From positions 1,240,001 through 1,304,000 of the forward strand of contig NZ_OZ035533.1 of assembly GCF_964033635.1 (NCBI RefSeq): a stretch of DNA of 64,000 bases. The letters are read 5' to 3'. Position numbers and translations under genes: made by a program. The notes under the pieces were generated by a model. That model searched no databases and was not told the DNA's origin. It worked only from the letters and a program-made list of their open reading frames with translations. The stretch's first letter is position 1. Every line of letters begins with the position of its first letter. Positions 1-9,267 of this stretch are shown here, one piece after another. Source of the stretch: Chitinophaga sp. MM2321 (GTDB lineage: Bacteria > Bacteroidota > Bacteroidia > Chitinophagales > Chitinophagaceae).

Positions 1-975
1 GATGTACCGCTGGTATTGCAGGAAGTAAAAACAGAAGCCGAAGCGTATACTTATCTCCGGGAAACGTCTGATAAAATTTATGCGCAGATAGAAACCGATC
101 TGTTGGACGCCATAGCTGGACTGCCGGCCACCTACACGGGTGCTGATATCGGAAGGGCGGCAAAAGGTGCGGCGCAGGGGCTTTTAGGAAAAGTATATGT
201 TACGCATAAAAAATTCGATAAAGCTATTCCGGTACTGGAAGATGTGATCGGATCGGGTAATTATAAATTAGAGGACAGTTATGAAGGTCTGTTTAAAGTA
301 GAGAACCGCAACAACAAAGAGATGCTTTTTTCTGTACAGTATCTTGGCAATGGAAACGGTGAAGGAAGTAATTTCTGTATCACTTTTGCACCCTTTGGCT
401 CCGGCACGGAAATTACAACAGGTGGTAATCCGGCGGGTGCCAACCAGGGAACGCTTGATCTGTTCAATGCATTTGAAGCAGGCGATCTTCGTAAAAGTGT
501 GGCGATTGCGGAATACCCGCTTACAAAAGCATTGTACACCCGCAAGTTTATGGATAGGCCCATTGCTGCCAATGAAGGGAATAATAACTGGCCGGTGCTG
601 CGCTATGCAGATGTGTTGCTTTTATATGCGGAAGCATTAAATGAAAACGGCGCTACCGATGACGCTTTTGGACCACTGAATGAAGTGCGGGAACGTGCGG
701 ATCTGGGAGATTTGTCGGGCCTGGACAAGATAGCATTACGCGCCGCTATCCAGCAGGAACGTAGGGTGGAATTGTGTTTTGAAGGACATCGCTGGTTTGA
801 TCTGCTGCGTACAGGGAACATGGTATCGGTGATGACGGCATACAAAGAAAAATACAAAGGAATAGCCTACCTGGTAGAGTATTATGATGTGAATGCAAAC
901 AAGGCGCTGTTTCCTGTTCCATTCAGGGAAAGGAATTTAAACCCGAACCTGACACAGAATCCAGGATATAACTAA
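1..975 (+). CDS. RagB/SusD family nutrient-uptake outer membrane protein, C-terminal part
   Basis: This is the last 324 residues of a SusD-like surface glycan-binding lipoprotein; the reading frame is open from base 1, so the N-terminus and lipobox lie outside the window. The visible start begins DVPLVLQEV, matching the 'GGVPLV' strand that follows the first TPR helices of SusD proteins. Further family signs are LRYADVLLLYAEALNE, the helix LRAAIQQERRVELCFEGHRW with FDLLRTG, and the terminal LFPVPFRERNLNPNLTQNPGYN, the usual SusD ending. SusD proteins sit on a SusC transporter and pass it oligosaccharides or other ligands. A SusC gene is expected just upstream of the window. A TTG at base 16 would be a spurious start. 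Confidence 0.93.
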   Translation, partial: DVPLVLQEVKTEAEAYTYLRETSDKIYAQIETDLLDAIAGLPATYTGADIGRAAKGAAQGLLGKVYVTHKKFDKAIPVLEDVIGSGNYKLEDSYEGLFKVENRNNKEMLFSVQYLGNGNGEGSNFCITFAPFGSGTEITTGGNPAGANQGTLDLFNAFEAGDLRKSVAIAEYPLTKALYTRKFMDRPIAANEGNNNWPVLRYADVLLLYAEALNENGATDDAFGPLNEVRERADLGDLSGLDKIALRAAIQQERRVELCFEGHRWFDLLRTGNMVSVMTAYKEKYKGIAYLVEYYDVNANKALFPVPFRERNLNPNLTQNPGYN

Positions 976-1006
976 ATTTTTTACGTGCGTAATAATTTCA
1001 ACTGAT

Positions 1007-2140
1007 ATGCGGATAATAGTAATGCTTTCATTTTTGATGTGGTGCATGCCGGCGATGGTCATTGCCGGTACGGTGATCACTCCGAATGATTTTAAGAAAG
1101 GTACGGACAGCGACAGGATTGAAGCGGCCATTAGTGAAGCGATAAGAACGGGCGCCAATTCAATTGAAATTCCCCGGATCAATCAACAACGGAAAACAGC
1201 TATCTGGCTTATAGACCGTGCCATCCTCGTGCCTTCAGATTTCACCCTTATACTGAATGATTGCCTGATCCGCTTGTCGCCAGGTACCGGTGATAATATT
1301 ATTACCAATGCCGGTGCGCGCACCAAACCTTTATCAGGAAATCAACATATCCGGATAATAGGCAAAGGCAACGCAGTTTTAAGTGGTGGGCTGGAAGCAC
1401 ATTTTAATCCTGCCGGCGACAGAAGCGGCTATCGTACCATCGGCATACTGTTGTATGATACAAAGCATTTTACCATCGAAGGATTTACGATGGAAGAAAC
1501 CCAGGCATGGGCCATCTCCGTTGAAAACGGCTGTGCTGACGGCAGAATTGCCAACATCCATTTTGCTAACACCAACAAATTCCCTAACCAGGATGGTGTG
1601 GATATCCGGAAGGGCTGTCATGATATTGTGATCGAAAATATTACCGGTGTAACCGGTGATGATGTGATTGCATTAACAGGACTGAGAACTGCCAACGATA
1701 CCGCTAGAACAACGATGCAGGTAGGTGGCCGCGAACCACGTGAGAACGATGATATTTACAACATAACCATTAGGAATATCCAGGCCAAGTGTATAGGCGG
1801 GCATGCGATTGTAAGATTGCTGAACCAGGATGGTATTAAGCTGTATAATATTTTTGTGTCGGATGTGATGGAAACATCTACCGCCGATGAAATAAGACCG
1901 GCAGCTGCTATCCGGATCGGTGAGGAAAGGTATTGGTCATCCAGGATGAATGTGTTGGGCGAAACGTATAATATTATAGTGAATAACGTGCTTTCCAGGG
2001 CGAAGACTACCGTGAAGATTGTAGGAACGCTCAAAAATTCAACTTTCAATAACATCACCGGATATGGTGGTAATTCACAAATTATTGAGTATGGGAATCA
2101 GCCGGTAGAAGGGCTGCAGATTAATGCTTCCCAGCTTTAA
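1007..2140 (+). CDS. Secreted GH28-like right-handed beta-helix protein
   Basis: A 377-residue protein with a signal peptide (about residues 1-20, ending MVIAG) and a right-handed beta-helix of the pectate-lyase/polygalacturonase type. NQDGVD (194-199) and GDD (217-219) match the catalytic NTD and DD motifs of glycoside hydrolase family 28. The third motif is altered: GGHAIVRLL (264-272) lacks the usual His-Gly, and I see no clear RIK motif, so activity on polygalacturonate is uncertain. It follows the partial SusD gene by 31 bp in the same direction and probably belongs to that locus, acting on a galacturonan-like or other uronic polysaccharide. A bidirectional terminator follows. Confidence 0.8.
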   Translation: MRIIVMLSFLMWCMPAMVIAGTVITPNDFKKGTDSDRIEAAISEAIRTGANSIEIPRINQQRKTAIWLIDRAILVPSDFTLILNDCLIRLSPGTGDNIITNAGARTKPLSGNQHIRIIGKGNAVLSGGLEAHFNPAGDRSGYRTIGILLYDTKHFTIEGFTMEETQAWAISVENGCADGRIANIHFANTNKFPNQDGVDIRKGCHDIVIENITGVTGDDVIALTGLRTANDTARTTMQVGGREPRENDDIYNITIRNIQAKCIGGHAIVRLLNQDGIKLYNIFVSDVMETSTADEIRPAAAIRIGEERYWSSRMNVLGETYNIIVNNVLSRAKTTVKIVGTLKNSTFNNITGYGGNSQIIEYGNQPVEGLQINASQL

Positions 2141-2151
2141 ACTTAGCGACT

Positions 2152-2186
2152 AAAATAAACCGGTCATGCTGTGGCCGGTTTATTTT
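2152..2186. terminator. Bidirectional intrinsic terminator
   Basis: A perfect 12-bp inverted repeat (arms 2152-2163 and 2175-2186, AAAATAAACCGG) has an 11-nt loop and runs into a T tract on the plus strand and an A-rich flank that reads as T on the minus strand. It sits between two convergent genes and contains the stop codon of the minus-strand nucleotidyltransferase at 2180-2182, so it can end both transcripts. Confidence 0.8.
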
Positions 2187-2962
2187 TTCTCTTCAACAGT
2201 TCTTAAATATTCAATTGCTTTCGTCGCTGTTTCAGTCTGTCTTTTTATATCTTCCCCAAAAAGTTGTTTGCTTAATTCATCATACAGTATAATACTATTT
2301 TTCAGTGCTGTTATAATCGCCGCCCTTTCATATACAGGGATGGTTAATATTAATTTTTCGAGATCGGGTTTTACCAGTCCTGTTTCCACTTTACGCACCC
2401 CTCTTGGCAGCTGCCCGTTTTTGATTTGCAGTAACGGACCTAAAATCGTCATGCGTATAAAAGCGAAGAAGTCGAGCGCCTCCATCCATTCACCTCTCCC
2501 GATTTTTAGTGTTGCATAGTGTATCCATATCCAGAAGCGATCTTCCATCCATTGATAATCAGGAAGTTGATAACGGGCTGCTGTTTCCGACAGTATTTTT
2601 TCCAGCTGACCATCTGTATCATGCAAAATAGCGGGGTCTTCTACCCGGGAATAAAATTCAGTTAGTGTCAGGAATTTAATATCCACATGCAATAGCGGAT
2701 CATCATACAAACAGATTAAAAGCCTGGGTTCACCTACGTGTTCACCGGTAAATCCTGATAAAAATTTCCCGAAAGAACGGGCGTACGAAAACATCATTTC
2801 CCTGTTATCAGACACTTTTTCTTTGGTGACCAGGATGAGGTCGAGATCTGAATATTCATCCATTTCATTGGTGAGCCACGAGCCGCCCACCGTTAAACCT
2901 GTTATGGTATCATCTGCTTTAATAACGGTTAAAATATTTCTTATAAAATGTTCCTGTATCAT
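2180..2962 (-). CDS. Nucleotidyltransferase-domain protein
   Basis: A 260-residue soluble protein with the polymerase-beta nucleotidyltransferase signature near the N-terminus: GGS (26-28) followed by the metal-binding pair D39-x-D41 in YSDLDLILV. The remaining helical part resembles the C-terminal region of aminoglycoside adenylyltransferase-like proteins. By family it would transfer a nucleotide to a small molecule or protein; the substrate cannot be told. It starts 20 bp after the stop of the giant PKD gene on the same strand, so it may be co-transcribed, although no functional link is evident. A resistance role is possible, but the close motif set of AadA or Str proteins is not complete enough to claim it. 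Confidence 0.75.
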   Translation of the reverse strand: MIQEHFIRNILTVIKADDTITGLTVGGSWLTNEMDEYSDLDLILVTKEKVSDNREMMFSYARSFGKFLSGFTGEHVGEPRLLICLYDDPLLHVDIKFLTLTEFYSRVEDPAILHDTDGQLEKILSETAARYQLPDYQWMEDRFWIWIHYATLKIGRGEWMEALDFFAFIRMTILGPLLQIKNGQLPRGVRKVETGLVKPDLEKLILTIPVYERAAIITALKNSIILYDELSKQLFGEDIKRQTETATKAIEYLRTVEEKK

Positions 2963-2982
2963 AAGATATTTTTTCTGTTTCC

Positions 2983-5900
2983 CTATCTCACGAGTAATAC
3001 ACTCCCTTTAAATTCATATGTTTCCCCACTTTCGCAGACGGTCTGCATAAAATAAACATAGCTTCCCAGGGCGGCTTCTTTATTATTTTTACTACGGCCA
3101 TTCCAGCCGGCAGACGGTGTATTGACCTGGAAATGTACGTTTTCGAAAACGAGGCTTCCCCAACGGTCATAGATGCGCAGGAAAGCGATTTCTTTTACCC
3201 CTTTTCCTTTCGGGTAGATGTATTCATTTTGCCCATCTTCGTTAGGTGTAAAAGCGTTGGGCATGTATACCGCTCCCTGGTTGCACAGGATATGCACTGT
3301 CATCTGATCCGTAGCCTTACAGCCATAGTTACTCTCTACTTCCAGTGTATACTTTGTAGTGAGGTTAGGAATGGCTTTTACGGTAGGGCAGGTAGGGCAG
3401 TCGAGTCCTTCCACCGGCGACCAGTTATAGTGTACCACATCATTGCTGGCCTTGGCGGTAATGTACAAGGGTGTTCCTGCCATCATTTCACGGTTAGGAC
3501 CTATTTCCACGGTAGGATGCGGATCTACTTTTACCTGGAGGGATGCTTTGTCTGAAAAGCAGCCTTCTTTGTCGTATCCCGTAACGGTGTACGGATAAGT
3601 GCCCAGGCTTGTTAAGTTTGCCGTAGTGGCGTTGGCGTTAGGATTAGTCAGACCGGTACCTTCCCACTGATAAGCATCTGCGCCGGATGCATATAAAGAC
3701 AGCACATCGCCCAAACAAAGCGAAGTATCCGGTGTAGCTTGTATCTTGAGTGGTTGCACTACGCGCAGCGTTACCTGGTCTGTATTGATGCAGCCTTTAT
3801 TATCAGTAACCTTCACCTGGTAGGTGGTGGTGGTTTCAGGATTGGCCTGCGGGTTTGCTGTTTGCGGTGCACTCAGGCCCGTAGCAGGGGTCCATTCGTA
3901 GGAGCTTCCACCTGTTGCCTGCAATACGGTGGTGTTATGCAAACAAATGAATTCACTCAGGGAAGAGGCTTTTGCGGCCGGCAACGGCAGTACATTCAGG
4001 AGGTGGTTGGCAGTATCCGTACAGCCATCCTTATTGGTAATAACCAATGATACATTTGCTGGTCCTGCCTGAGAATAGGACTGCGACGCCGGTTTCTGTA
4101 CATCCGCTATCTGCCCGTTACCCATATTCCATTTCCAGGTAACGTTGCTGCCATTGGCTACCTGGCCACTGAAATCTGCCGGTATGGCTATGCAGGTTTC
4201 GTCCGGACCGGTGATGGCGGCTACGGGTTTGGGATATACCATCGTGCTGGTTGTTACTGTTTGTTCACAACCATAAGCGGTGGTGGTAGTAAGACTAAAA
4301 TCATATTTACCGGGCTTGTCAACATAGAACCCTGGTGTAGCGGTTGTTTCATTGGTTGGTACCAGGGAAGGATCGTAGGTCCATTTGTAAGTAGCTGGTT
4401 TGCCCAGGGAGTCGATAGAATAGCTGTTGAATTCCGGTGCGAAGGTAATGGTTCCTGCTCCGCAAAGTGTGGCCGATACCGGTTCTAATGATACATCCAG
4501 TTTGTCTATAACAATCGGATCAGGAAGCAGTGCACTGCCTTTACAACCCGAAGCATCCTTCAGTACAAGGCGTGGTTTATAAATGCCCGGCGATGTAAAA
4601 GCATGTTTTACTTTAAGGTCTGTTGTCTGCTGAATAATACCATCGGTAAAATCCCAGCTGAAGTCTGTCGCTCCCTGAGGGATAACGGTAAATTCAATTT
4701 CTTTTTGCATACATCCACCGCCGGAACTGGCCTTGATTTCAGCGTAAGGGCCTTTTACTTCTACCGTATCAATGTACGTATCTACTGAATTGGCTTCCCC
4801 GGTGGCGGTCAGGATCACCTGGTAGCGTCCCGATGTGGAATAAGTATGTAAAGGATTTGCTTCATCGGAGGTACCGCCGTCGCCAAAATCCCAATGACTG
4901 GTTTTATAATCCAGCGAAGTGTTGGTAAAGCGGAAAAGTACGGGTGCGCAGTTGCTACCGTTTACAAAGGATGCTTTGTAGGTGAAGGAGGCGCCAACAG
5001 CAGAAACTTTCACCTGGTTTTCCGTAACATCTTTACAACCGTTGTTGTCTGTGACCTGTAGCTTTACTTTATAAAGTCCTTTGTTGGCGTAATTGTTCAT
5101 CACATTACCGGTGGCGGTGGATGATTTACCATCGCCAAAGTCCCAATTAACGCTGGTGATAGTGCCACCGGTTACATTTGACTTGTTGTTGAAATATACA
5201 TCAGTACCGGGTTTGACAATATAGGCGCTGGCGTCAAAAACGGCATTGGGACCGTTCACCAGCAGGGCCTTGCCATTGAAGGTGCTGGTACAGCCTTCTT
5301 TATCTGTTACTTTAACTACGGGCTTATAGCTACCGGACTCGTCGTAAGTATGACGGAATGGCTCGCTGGTAAGGGTTTGTACGGGCGTACCATCACCAAA
5401 ATCCCATTCCCATTGACGGATACCTGCACTATTACTTACATCACTGGCATCTGTAAAAGTGAGCTCACTACCATGGCATTTTGCTGCGGGAGAAATAAAT
5501 TTCGCTACCGGTCCGCGTACATTTGTGGTTACGATATTGCTTTTGTCTACACAACCTTGCGTATTAGTGGCAGACAACTGTATTAATTGTTTGCCCGGCG
5601 CCAGGTTACGATAAACAAAGCTTTCCTGGCTGCCATTTTTATTATAATCAACGCCGTTAGCCATCCACTTATATGCCGAAGGATTGTATATCGCAGGATC
5701 GTAAGTGGTGATGCTGGCATCCAGCGGTTCATTGCTGCATAAGGTTGTTTTATCTGTGCTGATAACGACAGGAGAAGCTGCGATCACCGTTACCTTTAAT
5801 GATTCGTAGGCCGTACATTGCCCGTTTGATACGGTAAGTTTTACAACATAGGTACCACTGGCCGGAAAAATATGCGTCAATGTACCTGTTTGGGTAGTAT

Positions 5901-7866
5901 ACGAAGTATCTGTTCCATCTCCCCAGTTCCATTCCCAACTGGTAGCACCCAGTGAGCGTTCTTCAAAGGTAAAGGTGGTTCTCCGGTCACAATCCACAGG
6001 TTTAACACTGAAGCGGGGGAATGGCGTTACCGCAGTAATATAGTTCTCTTTGGTAATGGTATTAAAACAGGTATGATTACCTACGGTTAGTTGTACGGTA
6101 TAGGTTCCCGGTGCTTTGTAGCTGTGGCCTGTTTTTTCACCGGTGCCGGTGGTGTTGTCACCGAAATCCCATTTCCAGCTGTCGCCCAGGTCAGATTTAT
6201 TGATAAATGCCGCAGCTTTGTTGCCGCATACAGTAGGGATATCCGGTGAATAAAATTCCGGTGTCGGTTTCGTATATACCTCTACGTTATTGGCTGTTTT
6301 GACAGTACCTGTACAACCATTGACAGTAGTATATTTCAGGCTTACCGGGTAACTACCGGCTTTGGCGTACAGGTGGGAAGGTGTGGCTGATGTGGAAGGA
6401 GCAGAGCCATCGCCGAAATCCCATGCATATGTTTGAATGAGGTCAGTGTTGTTGCTGGAAGCACTGAAAGTGGCGGTCAATCCTTCACAACCGCTGATGC
6501 CGGTGCCCACCGCTGTTATTTTTGTGGGGGCAATATTGACCTTGGTACTGCTGGTAACACTGCAACCTGCTGTATTGGTAGCTACCAGGGTGGCGTTGAA
6601 AACGCCTTCAGCCTGATAGGCGTGCGCAGGGTGCTGCGTGGTTGCCGTTTGTCCATCGCCAAAGTCCCATTTCCAGGAAGTGGCAGCAGGTGCATTATCA
6701 TTAAAGGTAGCCGTTGCAGGCAGGTTACAGACAGGCGGCACTGCCACTGTAACATTAGCTTCCGGAGAAGGTTTTACATCAATATTTTTTTCTACCACCT
6801 CCACACATTTACCGTAGGTGGCGGTAAGCTTCACTTTTATAGGCCCTGCTGTTGTTGGCGTATAGGTGGTGGTGTTATCTGCATTAGTGGGTGATGGTTG
6901 CCCGTTAATCTCCCAGGCAACATTGGTCTGGTCCCCGGTGGGAAACACGCCGCTGAAAACAACCGGCGCATTGGTGCAGACCGGCGCCGGAAAAGTAATA
7001 TCTGTCGTATAGCCGGCCACGTTGATGTCACTCATTGTTTTGACCGATGTACACTGACGTTCATTCGTTACCGTTAGTTTGATACTATGCAGGCCCTTGG
7101 TCGTAAAAGTATGGCTACCGGGATCTTTCAGGGTGGAAGTGGTACCATCATCAAATTCCCATTTATAGGTCAGGGTACCGTCTCCGGTGGAGGTATTGGT
7201 AAACTGAACATCAACAGGTGCCTTACAGAGGATCTTTTCGGCTACGGTGAAGTTGGCAACAGGCGCCGGTGTTACGGTCACCATTTTATCCACTAACTTA
7301 TAGCTTGTACAGTTAAAGCTGTTGGTCACTACTAACGTTACTGGATATTGTCCTTCCCTTTTATAGGTATGTTGACTGCTCTTGCCGGTACCGGTGGTAC
7401 CATCGCCGTAATCCCATGTATAGGTGGTTAGTGTGCCATCTACCGGATCTGATTTATCTGTAAAAGTGGTTTGAAAAGGTGCACAACCGGTTATTGAGGA
7501 GGCTGTGAAATCAACTACAGGCTTCGATCTCACAATGATGTAACCGGTTTTGGTAACAACATCTGTTTCTCCCGCTGCATTCTTTACAGTAAGCGTTACC
7601 GTATAGGTGCCTGGTTTAACATAAGATGCACTGGGATGTTGTTCGGTAGAAGAATATCCATTGCCGAAATCCCACCGCCAGGAGACGGGAGTGCCGGTTG
7701 ATTTATCACTAAATGTTGTTAATAACAATTCACAATCACTGGTGGACGACGCACTAAAATCAGCTTTAATCTGTGCTCCGGCTGCCGATGAAATAAAACA
7801 GGCGGATAGCAGAATAAGCAACGATGATATAAGCGATTTATGCTTCGACAGTATAAAAAGGCTCAT
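2983..7866 (-). CDS. Giant PKD-repeat cell-surface protein with T9SS type B sorting domain
   Basis: A 1627-residue exported protein. An N-terminal signal peptide ends near AAGAQ. About a dozen PKD domains follow, marked by WDFGDG-type motifs (WDFGNG, WDYGDG, WEFDDG, WNWGDG, WDFTDG, WNMGNG and others) at roughly 80-90 residue spacing, then Ig-like segments (YEWTPATGL, YNWSPVEGL). The last ~90 residues form the gliding-motility-associated C-terminal domain (MPNAFTPNEDGQNEYIYPKG, then IYDRWGSLVFE, ending GSVLLVR), which directs export through the type IX secretion system as a type B substrate. Many spaced single cysteines suggest disulfides within PKD units. The likely role is adhesion, gliding or extracellular polymer binding. 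No catalytic domain is visible. Confidence 0.93.
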   Translation of the reverse strand: MSLFILSKHKSLISSLLILLSACFISSAAGAQIKADFSASSTSDCELLLTTFSDKSTGTPVSWRWDFGNGYSSTEQHPSASYVKPGTYTVTLTVKNAAGETDVVTKTGYIIVRSKPVVDFTASSITGCAPFQTTFTDKSDPVDGTLTTYTWDYGDGTTGTGKSSQHTYKREGQYPVTLVVTNSFNCTSYKLVDKMVTVTPAPVANFTVAEKILCKAPVDVQFTNTSTGDGTLTYKWEFDDGTTSTLKDPGSHTFTTKGLHSIKLTVTNERQCTSVKTMSDINVAGYTTDITFPAPVCTNAPVVFSGVFPTGDQTNVAWEINGQPSPTNADNTTTYTPTTAGPIKVKLTATYGKCVEVVEKNIDVKPSPEANVTVAVPPVCNLPATATFNDNAPAATSWKWDFGDGQTATTQHPAHAYQAEGVFNATLVATNTAGCSVTSSTKVNIAPTKITAVGTGISGCEGLTATFSASSNNTDLIQTYAWDFGDGSAPSTSATPSHLYAKAGSYPVSLKYTTVNGCTGTVKTANNVEVYTKPTPEFYSPDIPTVCGNKAAAFINKSDLGDSWKWDFGDNTTGTGEKTGHSYKAPGTYTVQLTVGNHTCFNTITKENYITAVTPFPRFSVKPVDCDRRTTFTFEERSLGATSWEWNWGDGTDTSYTTQTGTLTHIFPASGTYVVKLTVSNGQCTAYESLKVTVIAASPVVISTDKTTLCSNEPLDASITTYDPAIYNPSAYKWMANGVDYNKNGSQESFVYRNLAPGKQLIQLSATNTQGCVDKSNIVTTNVRGPVAKFISPAAKCHGSELTFTDASDVSNSAGIRQWEWDFGDGTPVQTLTSEPFRHTYDESGSYKPVVKVTDKEGCTSTFNGKALLVNGPNAVFDASAYIVKPGTDVYFNNKSNVTGGTITSVNWDFGDGKSSTATGNVMNNYANKGLYKVKLQVTDNNGCKDVTENQVKVSAVGASFTYKASFVNGSNCAPVLFRFTNTSLDYKTSHWDFGDGGTSDEANPLHTYSTSGRYQVILTATGEANSVDTYIDTVEVKGPYAEIKASSGGGCMQKEIEFTVIPQGATDFSWDFTDGIIQQTTDLKVKHAFTSPGIYKPRLVLKDASGCKGSALLPDPIVIDKLDVSLEPVSATLCGAGTITFAPEFNSYSIDSLGKPATYKWTYDPSLVPTNETTATPGFYVDKPGKYDFSLTTTTAYGCEQTVTTSTMVYPKPVAAITGPDETCIAIPADFSGQVANGSNVTWKWNMGNGQIADVQKPASQSYSQAGPANVSLVITNKDGCTDTANHLLNVLPLPAAKASSLSEFICLHNTTVLQATGGSSYEWTPATGLSAPQTANPQANPETTTTYQVKVTDNKGCINTDQVTLRVVQPLKIQATPDTSLCLGDVLSLYASGADAYQWEGTGLTNPNANATTANLTSLGTYPYTVTGYDKEGCFSDKASLQVKVDPHPTVEIGPNREMMAGTPLYITAKASNDVVHYNWSPVEGLDCPTCPTVKAIPNLTTKYTLEVESNYGCKATDQMTVHILCNQGAVYMPNAFTPNEDGQNEYIYPKGKGVKEIAFLRIYDRWGSLVFENVHFQVNTPSAGWNGRSKNNKEAALGSYVYFMQTVCESGETYEFKGSVLLVR

Positions 7867-7992
7867 TATAAAGGATATGGTATGCGCCTAAATGTACATG
7901 ATTATCAGCTATTTTTTGCGTTTATCTTATCGAGCACTGCCGTTATGCCTGGTCGTATATGCTTCGTGGTGAGTGCGGTTGAGAATTGAATG

Positions 7993-8361
7993 TTAATAGA
8001 TCTCTTTTCCGAACGGCGTAAAGCACAGTGCCATTAGTTTAAAATGTTGCCGCGCAAAAGGAATCCCTATAATTGTGATGGCGAGCAATATGCCAAATCC
8101 AAGATGTGTAAGGGCAATCCAGATACCACCACAAAAGATCCACAGGATATTAAAAATAGTAGAGAGACAACCCGTAGGCCCCGGCACATCCCTTACATGC
8201 TGCCCAAAAGGCATCAGCGAGAAAAATCCAATTTTAAAACACTGCAATCCGAAAGGAATGCCGATGATGGTAAGACAGAGCAACAAACCACCTATCATAT
8301 ATTCAATGAAAGTGAAGAACCCTCCAAAAATGATCCAGATTATATTTCCTATTAAATTCAT
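7993..8361 (-). CDS. YccF-family inner membrane protein
   Basis: A 122-residue membrane protein made of two similar halves, each with hydrophobic segments ending in a conserved TIIGIPF turn: LTIIGIPFGLQCFK and ITIIGIPFARQHFK. This duplicated pattern is typical of YccF (DUF307), whose function is poorly known. The ATG at 8361 was chosen because the protein then begins MNLIGNIIWIIFGG as in the family; the open frame extends 31 codons further upstream without family-like sequence. It is divergent from the sigma factor gene of locus 1. Confidence 0.88.
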   Translation of the reverse strand: MNLIGNIIWIIFGGFFTFIEYMIGGLLLCLTIIGIPFGLQCFKIGFFSLMPFGQHVRDVPGPTGCLSTIFNILWIFCGGIWIALTHLGFGILLAITIIGIPFARQHFKLMALCFTPFGKEIY

Positions 8362-8502
8362 ATGCAAGTATTGTAGCTTTAAAAATAAGCTATATTGATG
8401 ATTACCGTTATTTTCGGGTGGGAGAAATTCCGGACACGCATTATAACGGATCATAAGATAGTATGCTGTCGCGTTAAATTTATATTAACTTAGTACCTTG
8501 TT

Positions 8503-8534
8503 TTTGATGTAACAACCAATAAATCTAATCTTTG
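8503..8534 (+). promoter_or_regulatory. Candidate Bacteroidota-type promoter of the ECF sigma gene
   Basis: TTTG at 8503-8506 and TAATCTTTG at 8526-8534 are separated by 19 bp, close to the Bacteroidota -33/-7 pattern TTTG-N19-TAnnTTTG, with one extra base inside the -7 box. It lies 59 bp upstream of the preferred ATG at 8594. No transcript data support it. Confidence 0.35.
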
Positions 8535-8593
8535 CCAACTCATCCTTCCGGGAAAACCTATGGATAGTGGACGTACAAAGTATATCAAACAGC

Positions 8594-9193
8594 ATGTCAT
8601 CAACAAATAGCCGACTTACAGAAACAGAACTGATAGAACAGTTACAGCGCGACAGTGTTCCGGCATTCGACGCCCTGTATAATATGTATTTCCAGGCCGT
8701 ATATGCGAATATATTGCGTATCACCCGCGAAACGGCCGCATCAGAGGATATCGTTCAGGAAGTATTTATCCGCTTGTGGGAAAAGAGAAGTACAGTTAAA
8801 AGCGGTCAATCAGTAGGTAACTGGTTGTTTGTGGTAAGCTACAACCGGAGTATGAACTATCTGCGTGCAAGGTTGCGGGAAAAACTGGGCATACAGGAAC
8901 TTACGGCTGTTGTTACAGCGGAAGGGACAGATGATTGGTTGATGACAGAGATGCAGTTGCATGCCCTGGAAGAAGCGATTGACAGCCTGCCGCCTCAACG
9001 CAAAAAAGTATTCCTCTTATGTAAAATGCAGGGCAAATCCTATGCAGAAGCAGCAGAGGATCTGCAAATCTCCAAATACACTGTGAAAGAACATATTGTA
9101 AAAGCGAATGATTTTATCCGGGAGTATGTACGCCTTCATCCGAAAGAGGCGCTGGGACTCGGTATGCCATTGATAGCCTGTCTCCTTTACTGA
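8594..9193 (+). CDS. ECF RNA polymerase sigma factor (FecI-like)
   Basis: A 199-residue sigma-70 family protein. Region 2 contains FDALYNMYFQAVYANI and the acidic helix ASEDIVQEVFIRLWEKR; region 4 contains SLPPQRKKVFLLCKMQGKSY followed by a helix-turn-helix (YAEAAEDLQISKYTVKEHI). It should direct RNA polymerase to locus 1 when released by the FecR-type protein 74 bp downstream, which responds to ligand binding at the STN-bearing SusC. The ATG at 8594 is preferred; a GTG nine codons upstream (8567) is possible but adds no conserved sequence. Confidence 0.93.
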   Translation: MSSTNSRLTETELIEQLQRDSVPAFDALYNMYFQAVYANILRITRETAASEDIVQEVFIRLWEKRSTVKSGQSVGNWLFVVSYNRSMNYLRARLREKLGIQELTAVVTAEGTDDWLMTEMQLHALEEAIDSLPPQRKKVFLLCKMQGKSYAEAAEDLQISKYTVKEHIVKANDFIREYVRLHPKEALGLGMPLIACLLY

Positions 9194-9267
9194 TCTGCAA
9201 AAAAATATTTTTTTATACAACCCCCCTTTTTGCCTGTGCCGGTGTATTTAGTAAAACAGCTTACCTG

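Noticed and set aside
2180..2962. Aminoglycoside resistance gene
   Set aside because: Only the general nucleotidyltransferase motif is clear; the specific motifs of AadA, ANT or Str enzymes are not evident and there are no mobile elements.
2983..7866. Periodic repeats that could be mistaken for a CRISPR array or satellite DNA
   Set aside because: The period follows PKD domains at protein level (WDFGDG motifs); the DNA copies diverge and the whole region is one open frame.
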